Below the pieces are notes generated by a model. That model did not search any database. It saw nothing but the letters and a program-made list of their open reading frames with translations, and had not been told where the DNA came from. This document shows, in pieces, positions 9,331 to 20,789 of a stretch of DNA of 64,000 bases. This DNA comes from Hyaloscypha bicolor E (taxonomy: Eukaryota; Ascomycota; Leotiomycetes; Helotiales; Hyaloscyphaceae), in NCBI RefSeq assembly GCF_002865645.1, contig NW_020194555.1, positions 3,374,288-3,438,287 of the forward strand. Reading direction: 5' to 3'. The position numbers and the translations under genes are program-made. Position 1 is the stretch's first letter. Each line of letters starts with the position of its first letter.

Positions 9331-11532
9331 TTAATCGTACAAAAACGGATCGTTTTGTCCCCCGGTCCAACGACACTTCTGCCACAAGGACAGCCATTCT
9401 CCTTTCGCATCCGGAGAATCGACCACAGCTTGTTCAATATATGGATCCGCTACCCGCAAACAAGCTTTGATAGCCTCTGCAACCTCCCCTTCAAAAGCGA
9501 CTGGAGGCTGCTCTCGTCTCATTTCTGTGGTCCAAGTTCGTAGAACATTCATACAAGCTTTCTGGTGCCCGGTTTGTGCCACTGTACCAAACATGAAAGC
9601 GTACATAGCTGCTGAATTAGGTTGGCCTTGTCGAGGCGCCATTCTGAAAATATCCCAGAATTCGAGCCAATACTGGTTCTTAGCGTGAAGATGCATCAGT
9701 CGCATCCTTGATTCATCCGAAAAAGGAGGCAAATCGATGGTCTTGGTTAAAACATGCAGTCGACGCTGAACCGGAGTCATTCGCATGCCAGGAAGGTCGT
9801 GTGTATCATCTGGATGTGTGTAGACTTGATACGGCGATGTCGCCTGAGCAGGACTTGCAGCGGCAGCTTCTTGCAATTCCACAAATATGTCCTCAGTGAG
9901 GATATCCATGCCTTGGTCGTACATTGCTTCAAGAATCCTCGTTGCAGCTTTGAGAGATTTGGTAGAAGTGTGTCCTCTTGTACCAGGGAGAATGAGGCTG
10001 CGAAGAGCATATATATATGCTGGTCGAGAGATCCTTACCCCGGCGAGAAGTAGCTCGTCCATAAGCGCGAAAAGATTCCCTTTGTCATAATCAGGATGTT
10101 CAAGCCCCCTGGCATAGACATGCAGCCATATTCTACTCTCGGCCTCAAATTCGGTTGGATACAATGACAGAGCATCCTTGAAGCAAGTTATGAATGGTGT
10201 TTGGGAATCTGAATTACCCAACTCTTGCAAAGCTTGATCTCTAGGGAGGCTTGATAGGTATGTCCTCAGCAGATCCAGAAGAAAGAGCCTCCACCCTCCA
10301 TTCTGTAGCCGAGGAACAAGTTGGCTGGCTTGACGTAGCATATTCGAAACTTTAAGATAATCTCCTGACACAATATTCTGCATCGCAGATTTCCGAAGCT
10401 GGTCCAGATCCAAAACTTCAAAATCACTGGCTGTGGAACCCGCTGTTGCGGCTGGCTCTACCTCTTGTAATAGACGACGCGCACTTGTGTGAAATCCACG
10501 AGTTTGCCCAACAAATGAGGAAGGACCGGCCGTCCCTGCTGGTCGAATTGATTCGGGGAGGGCTTCCGGCGTTGACGCGTTTCCTGTGGACAAGGCTTCA
10601 GCATCCTCGGCATCCTCTACATGAGGCTGGGTTCCTCGTCGTAGAATCCCACTCCAAAGGCTTTCCAAATCAACCTCCTCCCTCTTCTCCTCAGTCAACA
10701 TTTGAACCACCATCCTCACACCTTCAGTCCGGCGACCAAATCCAACAAAATCCTGCTTGGAGGGTTCAATAGCTCCACCTTCTGCTTCTTCAACAACACC
10801 AACATCAACGCAGACCCATCCAGTCCGCACTCCATCATCGGCATTCTCATCAGTGCTGCTTCCCAAAAGCTTTGCTTTCTTCGCCTTTCGCTTCAACTTC
10901 AACTTCAGCTCATTCCTTCCTAACAATCCATCCGCATTTGGCCGTAACTTGTATGTACTTCGTAGCCATCGACATAACCTGTCTGCAGAGACGTGTAGAT
11001 GCTTTTCGCTTCTTGCTGTGCCAATTAGCATTAGGAGGTTGGCTCCTAATGCGGGAGGAGGATCGAGCTTTCGGAGGTCTAAAAGGGAGAGGTCGTCAAG
11101 ACCGAGGTCGATTGATATTTGCTTGAGAAGAGGTTCGAGTATTGGTGGAGGAGTTTCTGGGAGCTCTGGTATTCGTTGTCGCTCTGATAATGGTTGTGGA
11201 GCTCTTTGCGGAGAGTTAACTTGGACGTACCATGGAACCGTCGATACTCGTGGCTCTTCTTCTGACAGCTCTTCAACATATTCAAGCTCCTCTTCGGCTT
11301 CTCCCGGCTCTATCTTGGTTTGCTTGCTGTCCTCAATATCATCTTTCCACACTTCACTCTCCGATGTGAATCTCGAAGACTGCCGTGTCTGTGACGAGGG
11401 TTGACATCTTGGAAATCTCAAGGCGGTTACCGGGGCTCGAATTGGTGCACCGGCCAAGGAAGCAAAGCTCCTTAAGAGCGATAACCGACAGCCGGCACAT
11501 CCTGTGGCACGTAAGGCTCTGTTAACAACCAT
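9331..11532 (-). CDS. atp25: ATPase synthesis protein 25, mitochondrial
   Basis: Single exon, 733 residues. The N-terminus is a mitochondrial presequence (Arg-rich, MVVNRALRATGCAGC). An acidic linker follows, then a RsfS/Iojap-like domain at roughly residues 130-290, containing LLMLIGTARSEKHLHVSADR, a basic LKLKLKRKAKKAK stretch and TGWVCVDVGVV. The C-terminal half, from about 360 onward, is the helical ATP25 domain. Family knowledge: yeast Atp25 is cleaved into two parts in the matrix. The C-terminal part stabilises the mRNA of F0 subunit 9 and the N-terminal part acts with mitochondrial ribosomes and on ring assembly. A second basic patch, RGFHTSARRLLQE near residue 345, sits between the halves and resembles a processing site or second presequence. 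This fits the two-protein maturation, but is inference. Length is normal for filamentous fungi. Confidence 0.88.
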   Translation of the reverse strand: MVVNRALRATGCAGCRLSLLRSFASLAGAPIRAPVTALRFPRCQPSSQTRQSSRFTSESEVWKDDIEDSKQTKIEPGEAEEELEYVEELSEEEPRVSTVPWYVQVNSPQRAPQPLSERQRIPELPETPPPILEPLLKQISIDLGLDDLSLLDLRKLDPPPALGANLLMLIGTARSEKHLHVSADRLCRWLRSTYKLRPNADGLLGRNELKLKLKRKAKKAKLLGSSTDENADDGVRTGWVCVDVGVVEEAEGGAIEPSKQDFVGFGRRTEGVRMVVQMLTEEKREEVDLESLWSGILRRGTQPHVEDAEDAEALSTGNASTPEALPESIRPAGTAGPSSFVGQTRGFHTSARRLLQEVEPAATAGSTASDFEVLDLDQLRKSAMQNIVSGDYLKVSNMLRQASQLVPRLQNGGWRLFLLDLLRTYLSSLPRDQALQELGNSDSQTPFITCFKDALSLYPTEFEAESRIWLHVYARGLEHPDYDKGNLFALMDELLLAGVRISRPAYIYALRSLILPGTRGHTSTKSLKAATRILEAMYDQGMDILTEDIFVELQEAAAASPAQATSPYQVYTHPDDTHDLPGMRMTPVQRRLHVLTKTIDLPPFSDESRMRLMHLHAKNQYWLEFWDIFRMAPRQGQPNSAAMYAFMFGTVAQTGHQKACMNVLRTWTTEMRREQPPVAFEGEVAEAIKACLRVADPYIEQAVVDSPDAKGEWLSLWQKCRWTGGQNDPFLYD

Positions 11533-12138
11533 CTTGTGGTCTTCAAACTCGTCTAGCTCGAGGAGGATGTTGAATGTAGAAAAATTCTACAGCAAGCGAA
11601 GCGAGCCATCTGCGACGAACCGATTCCTCTCTCCTGGAAATTTCTTTTCTTTCCTTCCTTCACCACCTCACATCGACTTTTGAAGTTTGGAAATTTCGGT
11701 ACCATATCATTCCACCAACCAGTAACATGCTCTGAGGCTTATATGCACTCAGCAGCTTCACATGAGCTTGTGCTGGCTCTCAAGTCCCTCACGTGATACC
11801 CCCCTTTTCTTCAAGAAAGTACTTAGAACTCCTTGAGTTTCGTTTTCGAGCCGATTTGTGGGATATTTATCTCATTTATCAATGTTGCTACTTTCCCATA
11901 GCGTCACGTATTGTAAGACGGCCTAATCAACGGATCTCCGAAGTCGCGAAGATAAAGATGTCAAAGATGGGGTAGCTCACATTTGAGAAGTTCTCCTGTA
12001 TCAAAGTCTCCGTCCGAGCCATGAATATATATGAGTTGAATTATCTTGCTTTCAACCACACTCTTCCCGTATCAAGTTGTTAGAATTTGAAACTTCCACG
12101 CCATCCTTTACAGGTCTCACAATCAAAAAAAAAAAAAC
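11533..12138. other. Divergent promoter between ATP25 and the amidase
   Basis: 606 bases. The side next to ATP25 is CT-rich (about 11620-11660), a common fungal promoter or leader trait. No protein-like frame was found. Confidence 0.55.
12125..12137 (+). repeat. A13 homopolymer touching the amidase start codon
   Basis: Thirteen A residues, then one C, lie immediately 5' of the ATG at 12139. It would sit in the mRNA leader. Confidence 0.9.
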
Positions 12139-13932
12139 ATGTCACTTCTCTCTGTTACTCCAGCAGAGTAGGTCTAACTTTCACTTACTTGAAAAAGGTG
12201 TTCTAATATTGTAAAGGGGAATCAAAGTCACAGAAGATGATCTGGCTGCAATTGCAGATAAATACGGCTATGAATTCAAGGACAACGAGAAAGCAGAATA
12301 TACCACTCTCCTCGCAGCAACATGCAACGCCATGCAATTTGTCTCAGAAATGGATGGTCCGTCTAATGCTATCTTAATCTATCATCTAAAACATGCTCTG
12401 ACTCTTCATAGACTACCAGCCAGAAGCGGACTTCGAATTGACGCCACGAGAAAACATGTAAGTTTCCATTCTCTGGCTTAAGAAACTAGTGACTAAATAC
12501 CGTAGATATCTCCCAGGGAAGTCAGAAAACCAAGACAACGCCTGGGCCTACCGCTTTCATCTATCCCACAAGTCCCCTTCATCAACTCTCCTTAAAGGCA
12601 AAACGTTATGCATCAAAGACAACATCTGCGTAGCTGGCGTCCCCTGCCTCGTCGGTACGGAAACATTCACAAACTGGACCCCAAAAACCGATGCAACAAT
12701 TGTAACCCGGATCCTCTCAGCAGGTGGGATTATCACCGGAAAAGCAGTTTGCGAAAACCTTAGCACAAGTGCTGCTTCCTTCACTGCAGCCACGGGACCA
12801 ATTTCCAACCCTTATGCCAAAGGCTACAGTGCAGGTGGCAGTTCTTCCGGGACTGCGAATCTTGTTGCGAAAGGAGAAGTTGATTTGGGAGTTGGAGCAG
12901 ATCAAGGTGGCTCGATCCGGATTCCTGCAAGTTTGTGTGGGCTTGTGGGCTTTAAGGCAACGTCGGGACTGGTGCCATACACAGGTTGTGTGAGTAACGA
13001 GGCAACGATCGATTATGTTGGTCCTATCACCAGGACTGTAATGGATAATGCGTTGTTATTGGAGGTCATTGCCGGTGTTGATGGACTTGATGATCGGCAG
13101 CGAGCGGGCACACCATTTCCAGACCAAGTTCCAAAGTACTCGCAACTTTTGCTTGAGACAAAAGATGCGGGTGTCAAGGGAATGAAAATCGGGATCTTGA
13201 AAGAAGGATTGAGCTCGACGATCTTGGATAAAGGGGTCGAAACAAAGTTCCGTGCTGCGGCTGCTGTGTTTATGGAACTGGGAGCAGTGGTGGAAGAAGT
13301 CAGCGTCCCGATGCACGAGATTGCACCTGCAATCTTCGGTGCTATGTCTAGGCAAGGAGGCGCAATGGGGCGGGCTGGGAAGGCTTCAGGGAGACGACAG
13401 GTTATGCTTACAGATCTGTACGAGAAGATGTTACCTTGTACTGCTGATACGATAGAAAAGGTAACCCCATCGTCGGAACAAGACTCTTGAACGGAATGCT
13501 GATAATAGCCAGATGAGCGCTGTAAGCAAGAACACTTTCTTTGCGGGTGATTACTGCTGGGAACGCTTTCCTCAAGTCTACGCCAAAGCTGTCAATCTCT
13601 CACGGAAACTCTCAGAAGCTTACGACGCCGCGTTCAAATCCTACGATGTTTTGATCATGCCTACAACTATCACACCAGCTGATCCTCTTCCTGCTCCAAC
13701 CGACTCGCCGATTACAAAGATGAGCAAGACGATCGGGAAGCTGGATAACACATGCCCCTTCAATGCAACGGGCCACCCAGCGTTGGCCTTCCCGATCGGG
13801 TTTGTGGATGCGAAAGAGGAGGGAGTGAGGGTTCCAGCTAGTATGCAGATTGTAGGGAGAAACTGGGATGAGATTGGGTGTCTAAAGGTAGCTTTTGCTT
13901 GGGAGAATGCTAGGGGTTGGAAGGAATTTTGA
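12139..13932 (+). CDS. Amidase signature family hydrolase
   Basis: Five exons: 12139-12167, 12217-12356, 12412-12457, 12506-13460 and 13513-13932, giving 529 residues. Phases agree at each junction. The Ser-cisSer-Lys triad of the amidase signature family is complete: Lys in GKTLCIKDN (about residue 107), cis-Ser in SAGGSSSGT (about 183) and nucleophile Ser in GADQGGSIRIPA (about 207). No signal peptide or membrane segment is seen, so the enzyme is probably cytosolic. The opening (PAEGIKVTEDDLAAIADKYGY) and YLPGKSENQDNAWAYRF match the stand-alone fungal branch related to acetamidases, not the GatA subunit. Substrate unknown; short aliphatic or aryl amides are the usual guess. The last acceptor is read as CCAG before ATGAGCGC; an earlier AG would give an immediate stop. 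Confidence 0.88.
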
Positions 13933-15162
13933 CGGTCAGGAGAGAGCATTGAGTGATGAGAGATAGTCATGTTTGTTGTTAATGCGAAAGAAAAGCATGA
14001 TCAAGGCGAAAAATCCATGCTTCAAATGCGACTCTTTGGGAAAAGCATGTATATTTTCGTATACATTAAGCGGATCTAATGCTATTTCTAGAATTATGAA
14101 TGGAAAAGGATTACCAAACCCAGTACTCTTAGACCATACCACGCCTGACGTAACTCGCATATTCTTCTCTTATAACAAGTTGACAAATTCAGGATTTGAT
14201 AAATGATACCAAGCAGAAGAGGAAATGTCAACATACGTTTCAGGGGGATCCTTCCCAAATCAAATGCGTGTTGAAAACAAAAAGCTATAAGTAGACAAAT
14301 AAGAACAGACTCACAGCGTTTTTATAAAGATTGATAGACGTTCCCTTCACCATCAAACTGGTCAGCCTGATAGGGTGAGGCACCAGGTGCTTGAGGCTTA
14401 ACTTCTCCTCTTGATGTGAACAGGGCACTAGTACCTTCGTTGGACTTGGAAGAATTAAACCTATCTCTCTAATGCAGGAATAGTGATCATATCTCATGAT
14501 AAGCACACCAGTGTATCCATTTCTCGTCTGTGGCACTGTACACACCGTAAGGCAGCAGCCACCAAAAGTTGACAACGAACGAGGCTGTCGAGATGGTGAC
14601 TTGAAAACTGCGGATTTTCAGATGATACTCATCTGATGCGAAGTTTTGAACTCGATCTTTCGTATGGGAACCCGGCTCTTCAAGGTGGCTGTGGGGGCAA
14701 AGTACTGAATGGTAAACGCACTGAGGTTGAGGAAGTATAAGTTCGGACGGTTATTGTTGGAGGGCAGAAAAAGCGGCACTGGTTTTCAATGTCCCATTTC
14801 AAGCTGGACAATGCAAATATTTCCACTCAATCACATGCAACTTTGTACGTTCAAAGTCTTCTCCTTTAAGATAACTCGCAAATCTTAGAATATTGTTCCC
14901 ATCGTTCTCGAGTCCAAATGAATGTCTAACTTTGACTTGGGGGGTCGAAATGAGTGCCGCTTTTACTAAGGTATCTCCAGCCTCGTCACGTCACGTGCCA
15001 CAATTTTGTAACGTGCATCAAAATTTCGAGCCATGAGTCAACAAACTTCCTCACATCGCACCTCGCAATTGACCGCCCAACCCTCTTCAACCTACCGGCA
15101 CGCTGTTTACCACACGGTTCCTCCCCCGCGCCATCCGGCACACCTCATCCCTCACCCGAAAA
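13933..15162. other. Intergenic, no supported gene
   Basis: 1.2 kb between the amidase 3' end and the Arc1-like gene. Short frames exist on both strands (for example minus 14285-14575), but none shows a domain or convincing splicing. The last 150 bases are C-rich and pyrimidine-rich, likely the core promoter and leader of the next gene. Confidence 0.5.
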
Positions 15163-16392
15163 ATGGCATCCTTCACCAACATAACCTACACCGACACTGA
15201 GCAAGCAGAAATAAACCAATGGCTCACCACCTCCTCCCGCCTGCAATCCAATCCCTCCGAAACCACTCTCCTCGAAACACTTAACACGCACCTCTCGTCC
15301 CGCACCACACTGCTCGGCACCAAACCGTCAAAAGCTGACGTCGCGCTGTACGAGAGCCTCGCCCCAGCAGTTTCACAATGGACTCTCGAGCAGCGGACTG
15401 GAGAGCAAGGGCTGCCAAATATTGTCAGGCACTTGGACTTTGTGCAGAACTCTCCGCTCTTTGGACTAAAAGAGAAAAAGCTGCTTGTTGATCCAGAGCA
15501 GATTTTGTACGTGAAGCCGATGGTTGATGCCAAGGCTGAGAAGGAGCGGTTGAAGAAGGAGAAGGCAGCCGCTGCCGCAGGCGCTGGAGGGGAGACGGTT
15601 TTAGCGGATCGGAGTAACAAGGGGAAGAGCGTTGGTGAGAAGGTGAAGGAGAAGGCGGGAGAGGTGAAGGATAAGGTTGTCGCTGCTGTTGGGAGTGAGG
15701 GTGCTGGTGAGCAGCAGCAAAAGAAGAAGGAGAAGAAGGAGAAGGCTCCGAAGCCGCAGAAGGCCCCGGCTGCTGCAGCGTCTTTGAGTCCTTGTCTTAT
15801 TGATCTCAGGGTTGGACATGTCCTGAAGGCTATCAAGCATCCGGAGGCGGATTCGCTGTTTGTTTCTACGATTGCAATGGGTGACAAGGAGGGGACGGAC
15901 GATACGGATGTGTATGAGGGACAGGTTGTTAGGACCGTGTGCTCGGGCCTTAATGGTCTGGTCCCTTTGGAGGAGATGCAGGGCCGCTATGTGGTGGTTG
16001 TTTGCAACTTGAAGCCGGTGAAGATGCGGGGCATTAAGAGTTGTGCCATGGTTCTTGCGGCATCACCACGCTTGAAGGAAGGAGAGGAGGATCATCACGC
16101 AGGACCTGTGGAGCTGGTGACGCCACCTGAGGGAAGCAAGGCTGGTGAGAGAGTGTTCTTTGAGGGATGGAAGGGAGAATCTGAAGGTGTCTTGAATCCT
16201 AAAAAGAAGGTCTGGGAGACGATTCAGCCCGGCTTTACCACGACGGCGGATTTGGCGGTGGGCTTTGATGCTGGTGTTGTCAAGGAGTTGAGTAAGGAGG
16301 GCGAGGAGCCTAAGACAGGCGTAGGAAAGCTAGTTACCGAGAGTGGTGGCGTTTGTAAGGTCAAAAGCTTGACTGGAGCTGTTGTCAGGTAG
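15163..16392 (+). CDS. Arc1-like tRNA-binding aminoacylation cofactor (EMAP-II domain)
   Basis: Single exon, 409 residues. Residues about 1-110 form a GST-C-like helical domain (SKADVALYESLAPAVSQW). This fold lets Arc1 hold methionyl- and glutamyl-tRNA synthetases. Residues about 125-205 are a Lys/Ala/Glu-rich linker with KKKEKKEKAPKPQKA, the basic segment that grips tRNA. From about 208 on there is an OB-fold tRNA-binding domain of EMAP-II type: LIDLRVGHVLKAIKHPEADS, VCNLKPVKMRGIKSCAMVLA and a C-terminal subdomain ending with VCKVKSLTGAVVR. Family knowledge: Arc1/G4p1 raises synthetase affinity for tRNA and keeps the complex cytosolic. Function in this species is inferred from the architecture. 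The downstream gene is convergent. Confidence 0.88.
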   Translation: MASFTNITYTDTEQAEINQWLTTSSRLQSNPSETTLLETLNTHLSSRTTLLGTKPSKADVALYESLAPAVSQWTLEQRTGEQGLPNIVRHLDFVQNSPLFGLKEKKLLVDPEQILYVKPMVDAKAEKERLKKEKAAAAAGAGGETVLADRSNKGKSVGEKVKEKAGEVKDKVVAAVGSEGAGEQQQKKKEKKEKAPKPQKAPAAAASLSPCLIDLRVGHVLKAIKHPEADSLFVSTIAMGDKEGTDDTDVYEGQVVRTVCSGLNGLVPLEEMQGRYVVVVCNLKPVKMRGIKSCAMVLAASPRLKEGEEDHHAGPVELVTPPEGSKAGERVFFEGWKGESEGVLNPKKKVWETIQPGFTTTADLAVGFDAGVVKELSKEGEEPKTGVGKLVTESGGVCKVKSLTGAVVR

Positions 16393-16828
16393 ATGCTGGC
16401 TAGCTCGTCCTCTTACACTTCACTTGCATAGATTGACACGAAGACAAAAGTACAAGTATCGCACACAATTCTCTAATTTTCTCACGACCTTAAAAGTTGT
16501 GCACTTTTCAACGTCTCCAAACATCAATTGGGAGTTTATGTAAGACTGTAAAAGCTTTTCCGAACCTTTGCAATGAGTGATATCCACCACATTCGACATA
16601 TTACCCCGCTCATAAAACATAAATGCAAAATGCCCCCGCTATGCCCTATCCAACATAAAAAAGATATTCTTGATAGATTCCAAGAAATCACGGACGCCAG
16701 AGACGATGCATCATATTCCGTAATTCCATGCGCGTTTCCAAATCGCTCGATCGCTCGCTACTAGCTCAATTCGCAGAATGTGGGTATAAAAAAGCAGGGT
16801 TCGGATAGTTTGTCCGGTATATGTCGAC
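16393..16828. other. Convergent 3' region, no gene
   Basis: 436 AT-rich bases between two convergent genes, holding their 3' ends. Nothing protein-like seen. Confidence 0.6.
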
Positions 16829-18190
16829 TTAGAAACCGACATCTCTTGATCTTTTGAAGACCAGTTTTGGTGGGCTTTCCATTTCGCCTTCCGAGTCGTC
16901 GACTTCCATATTATCGTCGACTTCGAGATCCTTCATCGCTCCCATGCTCAATTCCTTTCTCATTAACGGTGCTTTGAGAACACGTCCCCTGCATTCCTCC
17001 TCTAGCCGAGCAGATCCCAGTGTTGCGGTTGGATTCGCAGCTTCTGCTGTGTTAAGCTTTTCCACCTCTTTCTCGGCTGATGTTTTCACTTCCTCTAGTC
17101 TTCGTTTGATGTTAGCGATCTCGGTGCTGCAGTCTCCATCTCGTAAGAACTGGTGGGCTGCATGCTCGCATTGCCCTTGGCACCATTCCAATCCTTTGTC
17201 CAATTCGTCGAAAATGTCTGGCTTGCTGTCCATTCCGGCCCTCCTGTATCCTTTCAACAAGCCAACGCTCAACGGCCCCCCCGACAGGTCTGTCCTATGT
17301 GGGAAATCCCTCAATGGACCCATCTGCCTCGTCGATACGTATTTCAGCTTCGGCAATGCGAGTTCATCTCCGCCATCTGAGTCCGCGGCAGCGATGCCTC
17401 CTGGACCACTTTGACATGGTTTGTTGATGGGGACGTGTTTTTGTGTCGCTAAAAGAGACCTATTATTCTTCAACATCGCATCTAATCCTCCATCGTCGTC
17501 GTCGTCATCATCGGCATCCACCTCCAGCTCGGCTGCTCTGCGCATCTCCGCCATTTTCGCTGCCATTTTTCCTTTCCGCATCGCATTCCGGCTCCCACTC
17601 ACAAATTTCACCAGATCCTCAAAGGCTGTTTGTACCGCACTGTCGTAATATACAATAATCATTGATCTAGTTCTGTATTTCGGTACTAATGACTCTGCCG
17701 AGGCAAGAGATTCGGTCTTCCGTTTTCGTATAACGGCAGCGGAGGGTCGGGACTGTGTCGGAGGTGTTGGCTGAGAGGACTGTCGCGCCAACCCTGCGCC
17801 AGGAGATGGTCGTGGATTTGAACTGGCTTTGGGGGGAGGCGGGGATCCCAGTGCAGCTTGTCGGGCAGCCGCAGAGGAGCTTGGTCGAAGGCCTGCAGAG
17901 CTATTTTCGTGCGACTTTGGCGTATCGAAAGGATTCATCTGGATATCAACTCCATTCTCTCCATCATTGGAGCCAAAAGGGTTCTCATTGCCATCTTTTG
18001 GTCGCAGGGACTCGGTCGAGCCTTTGTTTTTCAGTGATCGGGCTGGTGGGCGTTCCTTTTCTGTCAATCGAGCGAGCTCAATCTGCCGGTTGGCAATTTG
18101 CCCATTGAGTTCATCGAGACGGGCGTTCCAATCCGGTATTGACTTACATAGCGTGGTCAGGGCTTCTGAAGTCGAGAAATTCGTCGCCAT
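16829..18190 (-). CDS. Conserved-looking fungal protein of unknown function with acidic and coiled segments
   Basis: Single exon, 453 residues; I do not recognise a named family. The N-terminus has a heptad-like helix (WNARLDELNGQIANRQIEL). A low-complexity Ser/Pro region (about 60-150) includes two NPF motifs, ENPFGSNDG and MNPFDTPKS, which in other proteins bind EH domains. A folded-looking part around residue 170 reads SMIIVYYDSAVQTAFEDLVKFV, followed by an Asp run (DADDDDDDDGG). The C-terminal half contains PLSVGLLKGYRRAGMD and a predicted coiled segment EIANIKRRLEEVKTSAEKEVEKL. The end is acidic with VDDNMEVDDSEGE and closes FKRSRDVGF. The basic/acidic mix without membrane segments suggests a nuclear or cytosolic scaffold, which is only a guess. 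Confidence 0.7.
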   Translation of the reverse strand: MATNFSTSEALTTLCKSIPDWNARLDELNGQIANRQIELARLTEKERPPARSLKNKGSTESLRPKDGNENPFGSNDGENGVDIQMNPFDTPKSHENSSAGLRPSSSAAARQAALGSPPPPKASSNPRPSPGAGLARQSSQPTPPTQSRPSAAVIRKRKTESLASAESLVPKYRTRSMIIVYYDSAVQTAFEDLVKFVSGSRNAMRKGKMAAKMAEMRRAAELEVDADDDDDDDGGLDAMLKNNRSLLATQKHVPINKPCQSGPGGIAAADSDGGDELALPKLKYVSTRQMGPLRDFPHRTDLSGGPLSVGLLKGYRRAGMDSKPDIFDELDKGLEWCQGQCEHAAHQFLRDGDCSTEIANIKRRLEEVKTSAEKEVEKLNTAEAANPTATLGSARLEEECRGRVLKAPLMRKELSMGAMKDLEVDDNMEVDDSEGEMESPPKLVFKRSRDVGF

Positions 18191-20789
18191 TGTGAGAGGG
18201 GTCGGTGAGGTCAGACAGGAGGGGCGGAGGAGGCGGGATGCGGGTCGTGAGCGGAGAGACTCGTCGTGAGAGTAGAAAAGCGCATTGAAGGGTGATGCAG
18301 TCGGGGATGGCAGATGAGAGGCCTTAGTGAAGCTTCATGTTGAGGAAGAAACACTCAGTTCAGCGACCGCGTGCTCGAAACGCTCGAGACGCTCGAGGGA
18401 GATCGGTGTCGGTTGTCCAGGATTGTCGGAGGCTAGCTCGAAGATCGACACCGGTTCGTTGGCATGAGATAGTGGCAGATCTGGCTCAAAATACTCAAAT
18501 AATGCCGGGCGCTGCCAATGGAGGGGTGGTCCTGCTGTCGTCTGCGGTGACCCAATAAATGCCGGGAACAGGCTGTCAGAGGTACATTGGCTATGCTGGT
18601 GAATCGTGATCGAATACGAGTAAACGAGGTAGAGGTTTGTACCCGCGATGCAGTGAAGTGTGTGGACGTGTCGGGGGGCTCCGCAGCTTAAAGACTGCGG
18701 GTTGCTAGTGGCCGCGGGCGTCTTCGAGTCCACAAGCTCCGGCGCGTTGCACTGGACGTCGGGATCCTGGATATGGGAAAGGATATTTGCCAGGCCAGGC
18801 AATGCGCGGGGACCTTTTTGGCTATGGAGAAACACGCAGCGGCGGTGGGCGACTTGGCCTTCAGCTCCAAGCAGGCTCGGCTCGGCTGACCGCGGTACTC
18901 GATGTGCTTGTTCTGAGGGACGCTGTTGTGAGGGACGCTGTCACAGAGCAGTGAGCGTGGTCGTCTTGTAAGCCCGGCCACTCTTGCTTCCTCCTTGGAT
19001 TTTTAAAAGTACCCATTGGTGGCATCGTACGACCCGAAATTCCGTTGGTGTGATTGGACAAGTTGTTTTCGGTATGCACTGCGATCTCAAACGTTTCTCA
19101 GGCCCCTCCCATGCAGCAATGTTTAATTCCCTGACGACCGGCAGTTCACCGGTCTAGGTACCAATTCGCCTATTTCAGAGAACAAATCTTCTTTTTCCCG
19201 GTGTATTGCAACGGCATTGGCAGAAGGAGAGCATTTTCCACGAATTTGGCAGCCAGGCGGTTAGCATGCATGTTCTCAATTCTGGTGACTCTCGTTGAGT
19301 GGTGCACTGGTGTGCGCATCGGGTGAATTTGAGCGAAGGGGGTCACAATTTCGGGTTCCACCCTGCAGAGCTGCTGCTGTGACGAGTCAAGATACATCTG
19401 GCCGCTGTCTGCAATTATTGCCGGCCCCCTCAAGCTGCATCCGCATAGACATCCTTCCGGGAAAAGTCATCGATGCGACGACTACAAGCAACATGGGCCG
19501 GCCGAGAGCGATGATATCTTCTCTATTATTCGCCCTCTTCGCCCCGTACCGTAGATGTTCGTCGATCCGAAGCGGAAGCTCGGGGTTGTCTGTCAGCTCA
19601 AATAACGGTCCGGTTGGCGGCACCAACGAAGAGTACTGTATCCGTTGTATCTGGTGCTGCAGTGGCTCTTGGCTGCCATCCGATCGCCGCCTGCCCCCAC
19701 GGTGGATGAATGCAGAGATACAAGATACACGCCCACCTCAAGGACGCAAAAGCGGGGCAGGAGGTCTTGCTTCACCTCTGTCTCTCACCGCATTACTGCA
19801 CTGCCAACATGGAAGTCATCTGGTTCAAGAAGGAGATCATGCCTTTTGGCCGAATTCTTCGATGGTATCCTCTGTACGGAGATAACTCATCCTTCTCGAA
19901 CCCCCCACGAACCAGAAGCCACAAAAGTGACATTTCATAAGAGAGCTCAAACGGCTCCCAGCCTCCTTGGCAAGCCCCTCCTGCGCCAGCATGCGGGACG
20001 GACCTCACCCAGGTCACCACACCCTCACACCGCGTGGTCAGTTTTATTTCCTCATTCAAACAAAAGCAATCCTTCCTTGCCTGGCACACGCCTCGTCACT
20101 CATGGCACGGAAATGAACCCGATCTCCTGATAGACGAGCTGAGAGTTCCAACTGGACCTCCAGTCCAAAGGTACTGCCATGAGAGATCCTACAATCATGC
20201 TTTGCGAAACGCATCTGACATATTGCACGAACATAAGCACACAGGCAAGCTTTGCACAGGCGTGATAAGCTGTCCAATCGCAAGCACAAAAAGCTCTTGC
20301 AAGTGGCACTTTTGCAATTGAACACTCATCTTGCATTGGCCACTCACATGTCGTCAAAGCGTAGGGCTCTGAGCTCTCCACTACGGGGAAGCTCCTCACC
20401 AGATCCGGTCTGAGATTGAAAAGAGCCTCTGACGCCTTCGAAGGTTTCGAGAACGCCAAATCGAAGCCGCCGTGAGGGAAACAAAATTAATGACATGGGG
20501 TGGAGATAACGTGTGAACTTAATCCTGGTGAAAAACGTGCTTTCAAAGAGAGGCGCAGGTGCTCGGACTTTTGCTCGGGGAGCAAAAAGGTCAAGGAAGA
20601 ATGGGTAAATTGGATGGGATAAATAAAGCATCACGGCACACAGCGATCACAATGTCGGCTCAGGCCTTGAAGTTGATGCGATACGGTCAAATACGAATCG
20701 TCACGGCAACCCTTGGTCTTCCTTCTCCACCAGTTTGTAACACTTCTCTCTTGCAGACGTGGCAGAAACAACATCTCCTGCAAATAATA
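18191..20789. other. Gene-poor 2.6 kb stretch
   Basis: Between two minus-strand genes. The best candidate is a minus frame at 18335-18835, whose last 60 codons (from PALFEYFEPDLPLSHANEP to the end) look protein-like. Its upstream part does not, and no splice model was convincing. Other frames near 19.3-20.4 kb contain no recognisable motif. No transposon ends or terminal repeats were seen. Confidence 0.45.

Noticed and set aside
15186..15887. Long minus-strand frame of 233 codons
   Set aside because: It is antisense to the Arc1-like gene; its Ser/Phe/Ala-rich content mirrors the Lys/Glu codons of that gene.
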